A stretch of 38,736 bases of DNA from Mycolicibacter sinensis (GTDB taxonomy: Bacteria > Actinomycetota > Actinomycetes > Mycobacteriales > Mycobacteriaceae), in assembly GCF_001667945.1 (NCBI RefSeq), contig NZ_LZJK01000043.1:1-38736 (forward strand), in the 5' to 3' direction. Numbering within the stretch: position 1 is the first letter of the stretch; every line of letters begins with the position of its first letter. The translations under genes and the position numbers were made by a program. Of the stretch, positions 7,300 to 15,763 are shown in pieces. The notes beneath the pieces are model-generated. The model saw only the letters and a program-made list of their open reading frames with translations. It searched no databases and was not told the DNA's origin.

Positions 7300-8348
7300 C
7301 GAACCAACGGGTGCTCGCCGAGCTGGGCTACTACCTGCTGGCCGGGGCCGGCGGTGAGGGCCCGGCCACGCTGATGGACGAAGCCCGCCGGGGGGAGCAG
7401 CTCGGCTTCGGTACCGCGTTCATCTCCGAGCGCTGGAACGTCAAGGAGGCCTCATCGCTGGCCGGTGCGGCCTGTGCGGTCACCGAGCGGATGCAGATCG
7501 CCACCGCGGCAACCAATCACAACACCCGCCATCCGCTGATCACCGCGTCCTGGGCGACCACCCTGCACCGGCTGTCCGGCGGGCGATTCACCTTGGGCAT
7601 CGGGCGGGGGATAGCGCCGGTGTACGCCGCGTTCGGTATCCCCGCGGTGACGACGGCGCAGCTGGCCGACTGGGCGCAGGTGATGCGGCGGTTGTGGCGC
7701 GGCGAGGTGATCGTCAACCACGACGGTCCGATGGGCAGTTACCCGGTGCTGGCCCTGGACCCCGACTTCGACGAGGACATCCGGCTGGCCCTGGTGGCGT
7801 TCGGCCCCAACACGCTCGCGCTGGGCGGCCGGCTGTTCGACGACGTCATCCTGCACACCTTCTTCACGCCGGAAACGCTGCAGCGCAGCGTCACAACGGT
7901 GAAGAATGCCGCCGAGCGGGCCGGCCGCGACCCGGACGCGGTGCGGGTGTGGTCGTGTTTCGCCACCGTCGGCGATCATCTGCCCGAACAGCTGCGGCTG
8001 AAGAAGACCGTGGCGCGGCTGGCCACCTACCTGCAGGGCTACGGCGATCTGCTAGTCCGCACCAACAACTGGGATCCCGCGGTATTGCAGCGTTTCCGGG
8101 CCGACCCGGTGGTGACCTCGATTCCCGGCGGCATCGATCACAAGGCCACCGCCGAGCAGATCGAGCACATCGCGACGTTGATCCCCGACGAATGGCTGGA
8201 ACCGTCTGCGACCGGGCCGGCCCGCCGCTGCGCGGAACGCATCCGGGCCGAGTTCGGCTATGGCGCCGACGCGGTGATCCTGCACGGCGCCACCCCCGAC
8301 GAATTGGAGCCGGTCGTCACCGCCTATCGCGAGATCACCGACCGCTGA
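7296..8348 (+). CDS. LLM-class F420-dependent oxidoreductase
   Basis: This is a 350-residue luciferase-like TIM-barrel protein. Members of this mycobacterial group use the deazaflavin F420 for hydride transfer. Supporting features are the early barrel strand ELGYYLLAG, the region GFGTAFISERWN, the loop ATAATNHNTRHP and the segment LSGGRFTLGIGRGI, which are typical of F420-dependent LLM enzymes. The substrate is unknown. The GTG start overlaps the stop of a short upstream frame (GTGA), and a GAGG box lies about 8 nt upstream. A 29-bp palindrome about 110 bp upstream could control it together with the divergent Rieske gene. It ends directly at a paired-hairpin element in the convergent gap to mftR. 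The location beside mycofactocin genes suggests a shared redox context (inference). Confidence 0.88.
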   Translation: MTNQRVLAELGYYLLAGAGGEGPATLMDEARRGEQLGFGTAFISERWNVKEASSLAGAACAVTERMQIATAATNHNTRHPLITASWATTLHRLSGGRFTLGIGRGIAPVYAAFGIPAVTTAQLADWAQVMRRLWRGEVIVNHDGPMGSYPVLALDPDFDEDIRLALVAFGPNTLALGGRLFDDVILHTFFTPETLQRSVTTVKNAAERAGRDPDAVRVWSCFATVGDHLPEQLRLKKTVARLATYLQGYGDLLVRTNNWDPAVLQRFRADPVVTSIPGGIDHKATAEQIEHIATLIPDEWLEPSATGPARRCAERIRAEFGYGADAVILHGATPDELEPVVTAYREITDR

Positions 8349-8404
8349 ACGTGAAGTCAGCTTCACGCTCGGGCGGCGACTGTGAAGTTGGCTTCACGCT
8401 CGGC
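8347..8404. repeat. Paired-hairpin element, copy 1
   Basis: Two consecutive stem-loops share the core GTGAAG-N4-CTTCAC at 8351-8366 and 8382-8397, separated by 15 nt. Each is followed by GCTCGG. The element begins within the LLM stop codon and fills most of the 87-bp convergent gap to mftR. It is probably a bidirectional terminator or a REP-like palindromic unit. Related copies are at 18786 and 32384. Confidence 0.7.
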
Positions 8405-8435
8405 GCGGGGTGGGATGGGGCGGGGCTGGGCGGCG

Positions 8436-9035
8436 TCAGTCCAGCCCGCCGCGGATGGCGTCGAACGCGTCACCGAGGGCCTGCGGCAGCGCCAGGGACG
8501 GGTCGCGCAGCCAGTGCTCGTAGGCACTGAGCGCAACCCCGAGCATCATCCACGCCACCGTCTGCGGGCGCAGATCGGTCGGGGCCACACCGTCTCGGCG
8601 CGCCACGAAGTCGGCGATGACGCTGCGCCACCCGGCGTACATCGTCATCGAGTAGGCCTGCAGCTCATCGGTTTGCAGGATCACGCGCATGCGCCGGCGA
8701 TGCCGGGCCGTCTCACCCTCGTCGAAGGTGTTGAACGCCAACAGGGCCGCGCGCAGCGCGTCACCGAGTGGCGCCTCGGGATCGATACCGTCCAGCAGCT
8801 CGCGTAGCTGGTGCAGATGCGCGTCGAAATCCCCCCAGGGGATGGCGTTCTTCGAGGCGTAGTACCGAAACAGGGTGCGGCGGGCGATGCCGGCGGCGTG
8901 TGCGACGTCGTCGACGCTGACCTCGGCGAATCCCCGGGTGGCGAACAGGTCGATGGCTACGTCGGTGATGTTCTCGCGGGTGGTCGAGCGGCGACGGCCG
9001 ACCCTCGCCTGCACCTGCGATTCGGTCCCGGCCAC
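8436..9035 (-). CDS. mftR: Mycofactocin system transcriptional regulator MftR (TetR family)
   Basis: This 199-residue TetR repressor has an N-terminal helix-turn-helix at about residues 24-62 ([21 protein letters not shown], residues 39-59) and an all-helical ligand domain. In mycobacteria MftR represses the mycofactocin genes and is reported to respond to long-chain acyl-CoA. Identity rests on the sequence and on divergence from mftA 110 bp away. GTG 9035 is chosen over the much longer open frame because GGGAG lies 5 nt upstream and basic residues lead straight into the HTH. It converges on the LLM gene. It very likely binds the mftR-mftA gap and may also act on nearby redox genes (inference). 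Confidence 0.93.
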   Translation of the reverse strand: MAGTESQVQARVGRRRSTTRENITDVAIDLFATRGFAEVSVDDVAHAAGIARRTLFRYYASKNAIPWGDFDAHLHQLRELLDGIDPEAPLGDALRAALLAFNTFDEGETARHRRRMRVILQTDELQAYSMTMYAGWRSVIADFVARRDGVAPTDLRPQTVAWMMLGVALSAYEHWLRDPSLALPQALGDAFDAIRGGLD

Positions 9036-9054
9036 TTTTCTCCCGCCCCATCTT

Positions 9055-9079
9055 CCATATCGGCACTCGATGCCATATC
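9055..9079. promoter_or_regulatory. CCATATC direct repeats in the mftR-mftA gap
   Basis: Two identical CCATATC heptamers (9055-9061 and 9073-9079) lie 18 nt apart, with GGCA-N5-TGCC between them. They sit right upstream of mftR and 66 bp from mftA. They could be promoter or operator elements for the divergent pair. Binding is not demonstrated. Confidence 0.35.
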
Positions 9080-9101
9080 CTGACCGGGATTGTGACCGAT
9101 C

Positions 9102-9117
9102 CGACAGTGTGCTGTCG
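9102..9117. promoter_or_regulatory. 16-bp palindrome upstream of mftA, candidate MftR operator
   Basis: CGACAG-N4-CTGTCG is a perfect 6-bp-arm dyad about 30 nt before the mftA start codon. Its position in the short divergent gap suits autoregulation by MftR. It could also form a small hairpin in the mftA leader. Confidence 0.4.
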
Positions 9118-9145
9118 ACCAAACCGCGAAGAAAGGCCCGGACCG

Positions 9146-9244
9146 ATGGACAACCAGCAGACCGAAGCCAACACCCAGACCGACCTCGTCGTCGAGAGCC
9201 TGGTCGAAGAGGTGTCCATCGACGGGATGTGCGGGGTCTACTGA
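9146..9244 (+). CDS. mftA: Mycofactocin precursor peptide MftA
   Basis: This 32-residue ribosomally made peptide begins [10 protein letters not shown] and ends in the invariant tail IDGMCGVY. MftB recognises the leader. MftC, a radical SAM enzyme, oxidatively decarboxylates the terminal Tyr and crosslinks it to the preceding Val. The rest is later removed by MftE and others. The exact C-terminal Val-Tyr and GMCG motif make the identification near certain, and mftB follows after 2 nt. The start ATG has a GAAAGG box upstream. The gene is too short for usual ORF calling thresholds. It is the first gene of the plus-strand cluster, opposite mftR. Confidence 0.97.
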   Translation: MDNQQTEANTQTDLVVESLVEEVSIDGMCGVY

Positions 9245-9246
9245 CC

Positions 9247-9564
9247 GTGACCGTCGCCGCCGGGGCGGCGCGCGTCACCGACACGTTCAACCCGGACCTG
9301 CGCTGGCGCCTGCATCCGCAGGTGTCGGTGCGGCCCGAGACTTTCGGCGCGCTGCTGTATCACTTCGGGACGCGCAAACTGTCGTTCCTGAAGAACCTCA
9401 CCATGGTCACGTTGGTCAACTCGTTGGTCGAGCACCCCGACGCGCGGTCGGCGTGCCGCGCCGCGGGCATCGACGCCGCCGCCGAGCCGGCCTATCTGCG
9501 TGCCCTGGGCGTCCTGGCGGCGTCCGACATCCTGATCGCCGCGGACCCGAAGGAGACCCCGTGA
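9247..9564 (+). CDS. mftB: Mycofactocin peptide chaperone MftB
   Basis: This 105-residue RiPP recognition element binds the MftA leader and presents it to MftC. It has a winged-helix-like PqqD-type fold. The core wording [30 protein letters not shown] (two adjoining segments around residues 20-49) is typical of MftB. The GTG start at 9247 follows the mftA stop by 2 nt, and the stop overlaps the mftC GTG (GTGA). The three genes are therefore tightly coupled, as expected for a complex of peptide, chaperone and radical SAM enzyme. There are no unusual substitutions that I can judge by eye. Confidence 0.95.
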   Translation: MTVAAGAARVTDTFNPDLRWRLHPQVSVRPETFGALLYHFGTRKLSFLKNLTMVTLVNSLVEHPDARSACRAAGIDAAAEPAYLRALGVLAASDILIAADPKETP

Positions 9565-10757
9565 CCGCCCCCGCCGCAGCCCCCAGCCTGGTCGAGCACT
9601 TCGAGCATGGTCTGGACGCACCGATCTGCCTGACCTGGGAGCTGACCTACGCCTGCAACCTGGCCTGCGTGCACTGCCTGTCCGCGTCGGGCCGGCGTGA
9701 CCCGCGGGAGCTGTCCACGCAGCAGTGCAAGGACATCATCGACGAGCTGGAACGCATGCAGGTGTTCTACGTCAACATCGGCGGCGGCGAACCCACTGTG
9801 CGAGACGACTTCTGGGAACTGGTGGACTACGCCACCGCCCACCACGTCGGGGTGAAGTTCTCCACCAACGGCCTGCGGATCACCCCGGAGGTGGCGGCCA
9901 AGCTGGCGGCCAGCGACTACGTCGACGTCCAGATCTCCCTGGACGGCGCCACCGCCGAGGTCAACGACCCGATCCGCGGCAAGGGCTCCTTCGACATGGC
10001 GATCCGTGCGCTGGAGAACCTGGCCGCGGCCGGGTTCGCCGACACCAAGATCTCCGTCGTGGCGACCCGCCACAACATCGACCAGCTCGACGACTTCGCC
10101 GCGCTGGCAGCGCGATACGGCGCCACGCTGCGGATCACCCGGCTGCGTCCGTCCGGTCGCGGCGTGGACGTCTGGGACGACCTGCACCCCACCGCCGACC
10201 AACAGCGCCAGCTGTATGACTGGCTGGTCGCCAAGGGTGAGGGGGTGCTGACCGGGGACTCGTTCTTCCACCTGGCGCCGCTGGGCGAATCCGGTGCGCT
10301 GGCCGGGCTGAACATGTGCGGCGCCGGGCGGGTGGTCTGCCTGATCGACCCGGTCGGCGACGTCTACGCCTGCCCGTTCGCCATCCACGACGAGTTCCTG
10401 GCCGGAAACGTGTTGACCGACGGCGGATTCGACAACGTGTGGAAGCACTCCAAGCTGTTCAACGACCTGCGCAGCCCCACGGCGGGCGGCGCCTGTGCCA
10501 GCTGCCCGTTGTATGACACCTGCCGGGGCGGCTGCATGGCCGCCAAGTTCTTCACCGGGCTGCCGATGGACGGTCCCGATCCGGAGTGCGTCCGCGGGTT
10601 CGGCGAGCAGGCACTGGCCGGCGAACGGCACAAGCCGCGCCCGAGCAGCGACCACTCCCGCGGAAAGCGCAGCAGCGCGCCGCGGTCGCTGACGGTGCTC
10701 TCCCTGGCCGCCCCGACCACGCCGCCCAAGCGGCTCTGCGATGAAAGCCCGATCTGA
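9561..10757 (+). CDS. mftC: Mycofactocin radical SAM maturase MftC
   Basis: This 398-residue radical SAM/SPASM enzyme catalyses two steps on MftA: decarboxylation of the C-terminal Tyr, then a Val-Tyr carbon-carbon crosslink. The SAM-binding cluster motif is C32-x3-C36-x2-C39 (CNLACVHC). A GGGEPT motif follows. The C-terminal SPASM region supplies auxiliary-cluster cysteines in MCGAGRVVC, YACPFA and ASCPLYDTCRGGC. The tail after about residue 345 is basic and low in complexity. The start is the GTG overlapping the mftB stop. The next gene, mftD, starts 3 nt after the stop. This is a complete and apparently functional copy. Confidence 0.96.
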   Translation: MTAPAAAPSLVEHFEHGLDAPICLTWELTYACNLACVHCLSASGRRDPRELSTQQCKDIIDELERMQVFYVNIGGGEPTVRDDFWELVDYATAHHVGVKFSTNGLRITPEVAAKLAASDYVDVQISLDGATAEVNDPIRGKGSFDMAIRALENLAAAGFADTKISVVATRHNIDQLDDFAALAARYGATLRITRLRPSGRGVDVWDDLHPTADQQRQLYDWLVAKGEGVLTGDSFFHLAPLGESGALAGLNMCGAGRVVCLIDPVGDVYACPFAIHDEFLAGNVLTDGGFDNVWKHSKLFNDLRSPTAGGACASCPLYDTCRGGCMAAKFFTGLPMDGPDPECVRGFGEQALAGERHKPRPSSDHSRGKRSSAPRSLTVLSLAAPTTPPKRLCDESPI

Positions 10758-10760
10758 CCC

Positions 10761-11954
10761 ATGGCCCGTGATATCTGGTTCGAAACCGTCGCGATCGCCC
10801 AGGAGCGGGCGCGCAAGCGGCTCCCGAAATCCGCCTACTCGTCGCTGATCTCGGCCAGTGAGAAGGGCGTCACCGTCTCCGACAACGTCGAGGCGTTCAG
10901 CGAACTGGGTTTCGCCCCGCACGTGGTCGGCGCGTGTGAGAAGCGTGACCTGTCGACCACGGTTATGGGCCAGCAGCTTTCCTTCCCGGTGATGATCTCG
11001 CCGACCGGCGTGCAGGCCATCGATCCGGACGGTGAGGTCGCGGTCGCGCGGGCGGCGGCCGCACGCGGCACCGCGATGGGACTGTCGTCGTTCGCCAGTA
11101 AGCCGATGGAAGAGGTCATCGCGGCCAACCCCAAGACGTTCTTCCAGATCTACTGGCTGGGCGGCCGCGACGCGATCGCCGAACGCGTCGAGCGCGCCCG
11201 GGCCGCCGGTGCGGTCGGGCTCATCGCCACCACCGACTGGTCCTTCTCGCACGGCCGGGACTGGGGCAGCCCCAAGATCCCCGAGCGGATGGACCTCAAG
11301 ACCATGGTCACCATGATGCCCGAGGCGCTGACCCGGCCGCGGTGGTTCCTGCAGTGGGCCAAGACCATGCGACCGCCCAGCCTGCGGGTGCCCAACCAGG
11401 GCCGGCGTGGTGAACCCGGGCCCCCGTTCTTCCAGGCCTACGGCGAATGGATGGGTACCCCGCCGCCGACCTGGGAGGACATCGCCTGGCTGCGGGAGCT
11501 CTGGGGCGGGCCGTTCATGCTCAAGGGTGTCATGCGCGTCGACGACGCGAAAAAGGCTGTCGATGCCGGGGTTTCGGCGATCTCGGTGTCGAACCACGGT
11601 GGCAACAACCTGGACGGCACGCCGGCCGCGATCCGGGCCCTGCCGGCCGTCGCCGAGGCGGTGGGCGATCAGATCGAGGTGCTGTTGGACGGCGGCATCC
11701 GGCGGGGCAGCGATGTCGTCAAGGCGCTGGCGCTGGGCGCTCGGGCGGTGATGATCGGTCGTGCCTACCTGTGGGGTCTGGCCGCGGCCGGGCAACCCGG
11801 CGTGGAGAACGTCCTCGACATCCTCCGCGGCGGCATCGACTCGGCCCTGATGGGCCTCGGTCGGGCCTCCGTGCACGACCTGTCGGAAGCCGACGTGCTG
11901 GTTCCGGCCGGCTTCACCCGGGCGCTCGGTGTGCCCTCCGACGGGGGCCGCTGA
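10761..11954 (+). CDS. mftD: Mycofactocin biosynthesis FMN-dependent deaminase MftD
   Basis: This 397-residue FMN enzyme of the lactate/glycolate oxidase family catalyses oxidative deamination of the MftC/MftE-derived dipeptide AHDP to pre-mycofactocin, giving the alpha-keto amide redox centre. The flavin and active-site region is seen in FMLKGVM (Lys255) and VSNHGGNNLDG, with catalytic His279. The Arg that binds a carboxylate substrate in ordinary lactate oxidases (HGGRQLD or HGARQLD) is Asn here, consistent with a different substrate. C-terminal FMN phosphate-binding motifs are GGIRRGSDVVKALALGA and IGRAYLWG. It lies 3 nt after mftC in the same operon. Confidence 0.95.
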   Translation: MARDIWFETVAIAQERARKRLPKSAYSSLISASEKGVTVSDNVEAFSELGFAPHVVGACEKRDLSTTVMGQQLSFPVMISPTGVQAIDPDGEVAVARAAAARGTAMGLSSFASKPMEEVIAANPKTFFQIYWLGGRDAIAERVERARAAGAVGLIATTDWSFSHGRDWGSPKIPERMDLKTMVTMMPEALTRPRWFLQWAKTMRPPSLRVPNQGRRGEPGPPFFQAYGEWMGTPPPTWEDIAWLRELWGGPFMLKGVMRVDDAKKAVDAGVSAISVSNHGGNNLDGTPAAIRALPAVAEAVGDQIEVLLDGGIRRGSDVVKALALGARAVMIGRAYLWGLAAAGQPGVENVLDILRGGIDSALMGLGRASVHDLSEADVLVPAGFTRALGVPSDGGR

Positions 11955-12135
11955 GTCAACTGGTGGCGGCCGGCTCCGCCGCACCGGCACCGCCGCCAGC
12001 CCGGTCGGGCCGTCCACCTGCGAACTCAGGGGCCCGGCCCTGATACGCCCGGGGCGGACGGGACGCGCGTGATAATCCGGGACCGACTCGAGGAACGGGC
12101 GCCCGGAAATTTCTCTGCTGTCCTCGTCAACAACT

Positions 12136-12171
12136 GGTGTACGGCAGATGAATTCGCTTACCATCGTCCGA
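12136..12171 (+). promoter_or_regulatory. Candidate internal promoter giving leaderless mftE
   Basis: A -10 element TACCAT (12159-12164, TAnnnT) ends 6 nt before the mftE ATG at 12171, and no ribosome site is visible. This places the start of transcription at the ATG, as in mycobacterial leaderless genes. The -35 region is weak. The 216-bp gap after mftD (11955-12170) supports a second transcription unit for mftE-F-G. Confidence 0.5.
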
Positions 12172-12902
12172 TGGCGGTGCGCGGCGACCTGGGTAGCTCG
12201 ACTTCGAGCCAGCTCCAGAGCCAGCTGCCGGGGCACCCGGTGACGCTACTGGTACCGGTCGGTTCGACCGAGCAGCACGGACCGCACCTACCGCTGGACA
12301 CCGACACCCGGATCGCGCAGGCGCTCGCCCGGGCGGTCTCGGAGCGGTTGGCCGGATCCTCGGGGCCGGGCTGGCCGGTGGCGCCGGCGGTGGCCTACGG
12401 CGCCAGCGGGGAGCACCAGAGCTTCGCCGGAACCGTCTCGATCGGCACCGACGCGCTGAGCCGGTTGCTGGTGGAATACGGCCGGTCGGCCTGCTGCTGG
12501 GCGCAGCGGGTGCTCTTCGTCAACGGCCACGGTGGCAACATGCAGGCACTGGCCGAGGCGGTTGGCCGGCTGCGCTTCGAGGCGCGTGACGTCGCCTGGG
12601 TGCCGTGCGCCGCCGCGGAGGCCGACGCCCACGCCGGACACACCGAAACTTCTCTGCTGCTGTATCTTTCGCCCGATGAGGTGAGACTGAGCCAGGCGCG
12701 GCCGGGTAACAGCGCCCCCTTGGCGCAGTTGCTTCCCGCGATGCGCAGCGGCGGTGTCGCTGCGGTGAGCGCGGTCGGAGTGCTCGGCGACCCGACCACC
12801 GCCACCGCCGAGGAGGGACGCCGTCTCTTCGCGGAGATGGTCGAGCGCGGCCTCGCGGCGATCCAGGCCTGGACGCCCGGGCCGGATGGGATGCTGCGAT
12901 GA
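12171..12902 (+). CDS. mftE: Mycofactocin peptidase MftE (creatininase family)
   Basis: This 243-residue metallopeptidase of the creatininase amidohydrolase fold cuts the modified MftA to release the C-terminal Val-Tyr-derived dipeptide AHDP. Metal-binding residues appear in [19 protein letters not shown] (Glu34, His36, Asp45 region) and in FVNGHGGN near residue 125. A further glutamate and histidine are in [13 protein letters not shown] 12171 is preferred to the in-frame ATG at 12069 because homology starts here and a -10 box lies just upstream. The last codon overlaps mftF (ATGA), indicating translational coupling. Confidence 0.93.
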   Translation: MAVRGDLGSSTSSQLQSQLPGHPVTLLVPVGSTEQHGPHLPLDTDTRIAQALARAVSERLAGSSGPGWPVAPAVAYGASGEHQSFAGTVSIGTDALSRLLVEYGRSACCWAQRVLFVNGHGGNMQALAEAVGRLRFEARDVAWVPCAAAEADAHAGHTETSLLLYLSPDEVRLSQARPGNSAPLAQLLPAMRSGGVAAVSAVGVLGDPTTATAEEGRRLFAEMVERGLAAIQAWTPGPDGMLR

Positions 12903-14326
12903 CCCCGGCCCGCCTGCCTGACGGTTTCGCCGTACAGGTCGACCGGAAGGTGCGGGTGCTGGGCAGTGGTTCCACGCTGTTGGGCGGTTCACCCACCCGG
13001 TTGCTGCGGCTGGCGCCGGCCGCCCAGGGGATGCTCTCCGATGGCCGCCTGGAAGTCCGCGACGCTGTCAGCGCCCAGCTGGCCCGCACTCTGCTGGATG
13101 CCACAGTTGCTCACCCGCGCCCGGCAGGAGGCCCGTCACACCGCGACGTCACCGTCGTAATTCCGGTGCGGGACAACGTTGTCGGGCTCAATCGGTTGGT
13201 TGCATCGCTGCGCGGCCTGCGGGTCGTGGTGGTGGACGACGGGTCGCAGGTGCCGGTCCGACCGGAGGATCTGGCCGCGGCGCACTGCTGCGACGTCGAG
13301 GTGCTGCGCCACCCGGAGAGCCGGGGACCGGCGGCCGCACGTAACACCGGACTGGCCGCCTGCACGACGGACTTCGTGGCGTTCCTGGACTCCGATGTGG
13401 TGCCCCGCCGTGGTTGGCTCGAAGCCCTGTTGGGCCACTTCTGCGACCCCACCGTTGCGCTGGTCGCGCCACGCATCGTCGGTATGGTCGCGCACGACCA
13501 CCTGGTCGCGCGGTACGAGGCCATTCGTTCCTCACTGGACCTCGGTGATTGCGAAGCGCCCGTGGTCCCCTACGGCAAGGTCGCCTATGTCCCGAGCGCG
13601 GCGATCATCTGCCGCTGTTCGGCGCTGCGTGAACTGGGCGGCTTCGACGAGGCGCTGCGCTCCGGTGAGGATGTCGACCTGTGCTGGCGGCTGGTCGATG
13701 CCGGTAACCGGTTGCGCTACGAGCCGATCGCGCTGGTTGCCCACGACCACCGGATCGCACTGCGGGATTGGGTGGCGCGCAAAGCTTTTTACGGCGGATC
13801 AGCCGCACCGCTATCAGCGCGCCACCCGGACAAGACCGCACCGATGGTGATCTCCGGGTGGGCGTTGGCGGGCTGGGCGCTGATGGCGCTCGGCTCGGCC
13901 CTGGGATACCTGGTGTCCTTGGCGATCACGGCGCTGACCGGCCACCGGGTCGCCCGGTCCATGCGGGGCCCGGATACCGCACCCGCTGATGTGCTCGCGG
14001 TGACGCTGCGTGGTCTGGCCGCCGCCGGGCTGCAGATCGCCTCGGCGCTGTGCCGGCACTACTGGCCGATCGCGTTGCTGGCCGCGTGCCTGTCGCAGCG
14101 CTGCCGCCGGGTGGTGCTGTTGGCGGCGATCAGCGACGGAATAGTGGACTGGCTACGGCACGCGCGCAGCGACGACGACTCCGGGAGCGACCAGGCCCGG
14201 CCGCTCGGGCTGCCGGCCTACCTGCTGCTCAAGCGGATCGACGACCTGGCCTACGGGGCCGGGCTATGGGGCGGCGTGCTGCGGGAGCGCAACCTGGCCG
14301 CACTCAAGCCGCAGATCCGCAGCTAG
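12899..14326 (+). CDS. mftF: Mycofactocin glycosyltransferase MftF
   Basis: This 475-residue GT2-family transferase attaches a beta-1,4-linked glucose chain to pre-mycofactocin, giving the glycosylated mycofactocins found in mycobacteria. The first 80 residues form a small separate N-terminal region. The GT-A domain then starts with [10 protein letters not shown] (84-93), followed by VVVDDGS and the metal-binding DSD (164-166) in [13 protein letters not shown]. Residues [10 protein letters not shown] give the acceptor-side acidic motif. Hydrophobic stretches after about residue 310 ([18 protein letters not shown]) suggest membrane association. ATG overlaps the mftE stop, and mftG follows after 6 nt. 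Confidence 0.95.
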   Translation: MTPARLPDGFAVQVDRKVRVLGSGSTLLGGSPTRLLRLAPAAQGMLSDGRLEVRDAVSAQLARTLLDATVAHPRPAGGPSHRDVTVVIPVRDNVVGLNRLVASLRGLRVVVVDDGSQVPVRPEDLAAAHCCDVEVLRHPESRGPAAARNTGLAACTTDFVAFLDSDVVPRRGWLEALLGHFCDPTVALVAPRIVGMVAHDHLVARYEAIRSSLDLGDCEAPVVPYGKVAYVPSAAIICRCSALRELGGFDEALRSGEDVDLCWRLVDAGNRLRYEPIALVAHDHRIALRDWVARKAFYGGSAAPLSARHPDKTAPMVISGWALAGWALMALGSALGYLVSLAITALTGHRVARSMRGPDTAPADVLAVTLRGLAAAGLQIASALCRHYWPIALLAACLSQRCRRVVLLAAISDGIVDWLRHARSDDDSGSDQARPLGLPAYLLLKRIDDLAYGAGLWGGVLRERNLAALKPQIRS

Positions 14327-14332
14327 GTCGCG

Positions 14333-15763
14333 TTGACGGCTTCGGTGGTGCACAGCGATGCCCTGGTGGTCGGGGCGGGCAGCGCGGGAGCAATTGTGGC
14401 AGAACGGCTGTCGTCGGATCCGGCCTGCACCGTGACGGTACTGGAAGCGGGCGTCGGCCTCGCCGATCCGACACTGGCGATGCAGACGAGCAACGGGGGG
14501 CGCCTGCCGATCGGCCCCGGCAGCCCACTGGTGCGGCGCTATGAGGCGGCGCTGACCGGTCAGGCCGGCCCGCTGGCGACCATCGTGCGCGGCGCGACCA
14601 TCGGTGGTTCCGGCGCCGTCAACGGTGGTTACTTCTGCCGGGGGATACCGGCCGACTTCGGCGCCTGGCCGGCGGGCTGGTCGTGGCCCGACGTGCTGGA
14701 GTCCTTCCGGGCCATCGAGACCGACCTTGACTTCGGTGGCGACCAGCACGGCGCCAACGGGCCCATCCCTGTGCAACGCACTCGTGAAATGAGCGATGGC
14801 ACAAGGCAGTTCGTTGATGACGCGCGGCGGTGCGGGTTCGGCTGGATTTCCGACCTCAACGATGCGGCGATGGCATCGCTGTCCGGGGTGGGAGCGGTGC
14901 CGCTCAACATCGTCGACGGTGTACGCACCGGCCCGGGCGCGGCTTGTCTGCTGCCCGCCCTGGCTCGGCCGAACCTGACGGTGCTCACCGAGACCCGCGC
15001 CGTCGGGGTGCAGATCGAACGGAACCGTGCCCGGGCGGTGCACGCGGTCGGACCATCCGGGCCCATCCTGCTGGAGGCAGAGCAAATCGTGTTGTGCGCC
15101 GGGGCGATCGAGTCAGCGCATCTGCTGATGCTGTCCGGGCTCGGTCACGAGGCGATGCTGCGGCACGCGGGCATCGCGGTGCGGGCGGTGCTACCGGTGG
15201 GCGAGAACTGTGCGGACCACCCGGAGTGGCTGGTCACGGCCGACTGGCCGGGCACTCCGGGCCGCCCGGTGCTCGAGGCGGTGCTGTGCGACGGAAACCT
15301 CGAAATCAGGCCCTATACCGCAGCTTTCGCTGCGATGATCGACGAAGGCGGGCCGGCCAGTCCGCCGGAGATCGGGGTGGCATTGATGGCGCCGCTGGCG
15401 CGCGGTCGGTTGACATTGGTCTCCAGTGATCCGCGGGTGTCGCCCCGCATCGAACAGCGCTACGACACCGAACCCGACGACCTGGCGGCCTTGCGACGGG
15501 GAGTCGACCTGGTTGCCGAGCTGCTCAGGGGTAGCGCCGACGCCGCCGCGCCGCGTTGGTCGACGTCCCAACACTTGTGCAGTAGTGCGCCGATGGGCGC
15601 GGACAACGACGAAACCGCGGTGCTCGACGCCCAATGCCGAGTGCGCGGCATCGAGGGACTGTGGGTGATCGACGGCTCGGCGCTGCCGCGGATCCCGAGC
15701 CGCGGACCGCACGCGACGATCGCGATGCTGGCGCATCGGGCGGTGGAGTTCGTGCGCGGTTAG
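14333..15763 (+). CDS. mftG: Mycofactocin-associated GMC oxidoreductase MftG
   Basis: This 476-residue FAD enzyme of the glucose-methanol-choline family couples reduced mycofactocin (mycofactocinol) to the respiratory chain in mycobacteria. It has the FAD Rossmann motif VVGAGSAGAIVAERL near residue 12, the GMC signature region CAGAIESAHLLMLSGLG, the active-site His in STSQHLCSSAPMG, and the C-terminal FAD motif WVIDGSALPRIPSRGPHATI. The coordinates use the TTG at 14333. GTG codons at 14345 and 14348 are equally plausible because no strong ribosome site is seen and the Rossmann strand starts right after them. Its stop overlaps the stop of the convergent P450. Confidence 0.92.
   Translation: MTASVVHSDALVVGAGSAGAIVAERLSSDPACTVTVLEAGVGLADPTLAMQTSNGGRLPIGPGSPLVRRYEAALTGQAGPLATIVRGATIGGSGAVNGGYFCRGIPADFGAWPAGWSWPDVLESFRAIETDLDFGGDQHGANGPIPVQRTREMSDGTRQFVDDARRCGFGWISDLNDAAMASLSGVGAVPLNIVDGVRTGPGAACLLPALARPNLTVLTETRAVGVQIERNRARAVHAVGPSGPILLEAEQIVLCAGAIESAHLLMLSGLGHEAMLRHAGIAVRAVLPVGENCADHPEWLVTADWPGTPGRPVLEAVLCDGNLEIRPYTAAFAAMIDEGGPASPPEIGVALMAPLARGRLTLVSSDPRVSPRIEQRYDTEPDDLAALRRGVDLVAELLRGSADAAAPRWSTSQHLCSSAPMGADNDETAVLDAQCRVRGIEGLWVIDGSALPRIPSRGPHATIAMLAHRAVEFVRG

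Noticed and set aside
8351..8397. GTGAAG-N4-CTTCAC hairpins read as CRP sites (GTGA...TCAC)
   Set aside because: The half-sites are separated by 8 nt, not the 6 nt of CRP sites, and they sit after stop codons rather than at promoters.
9492..12236. 914-codon open frame on the minus strand
   Set aside because: It is antisense to mftC and mftD, whose motifs are unambiguous. It has no recognisable domains and arises from high-GC codon bias.
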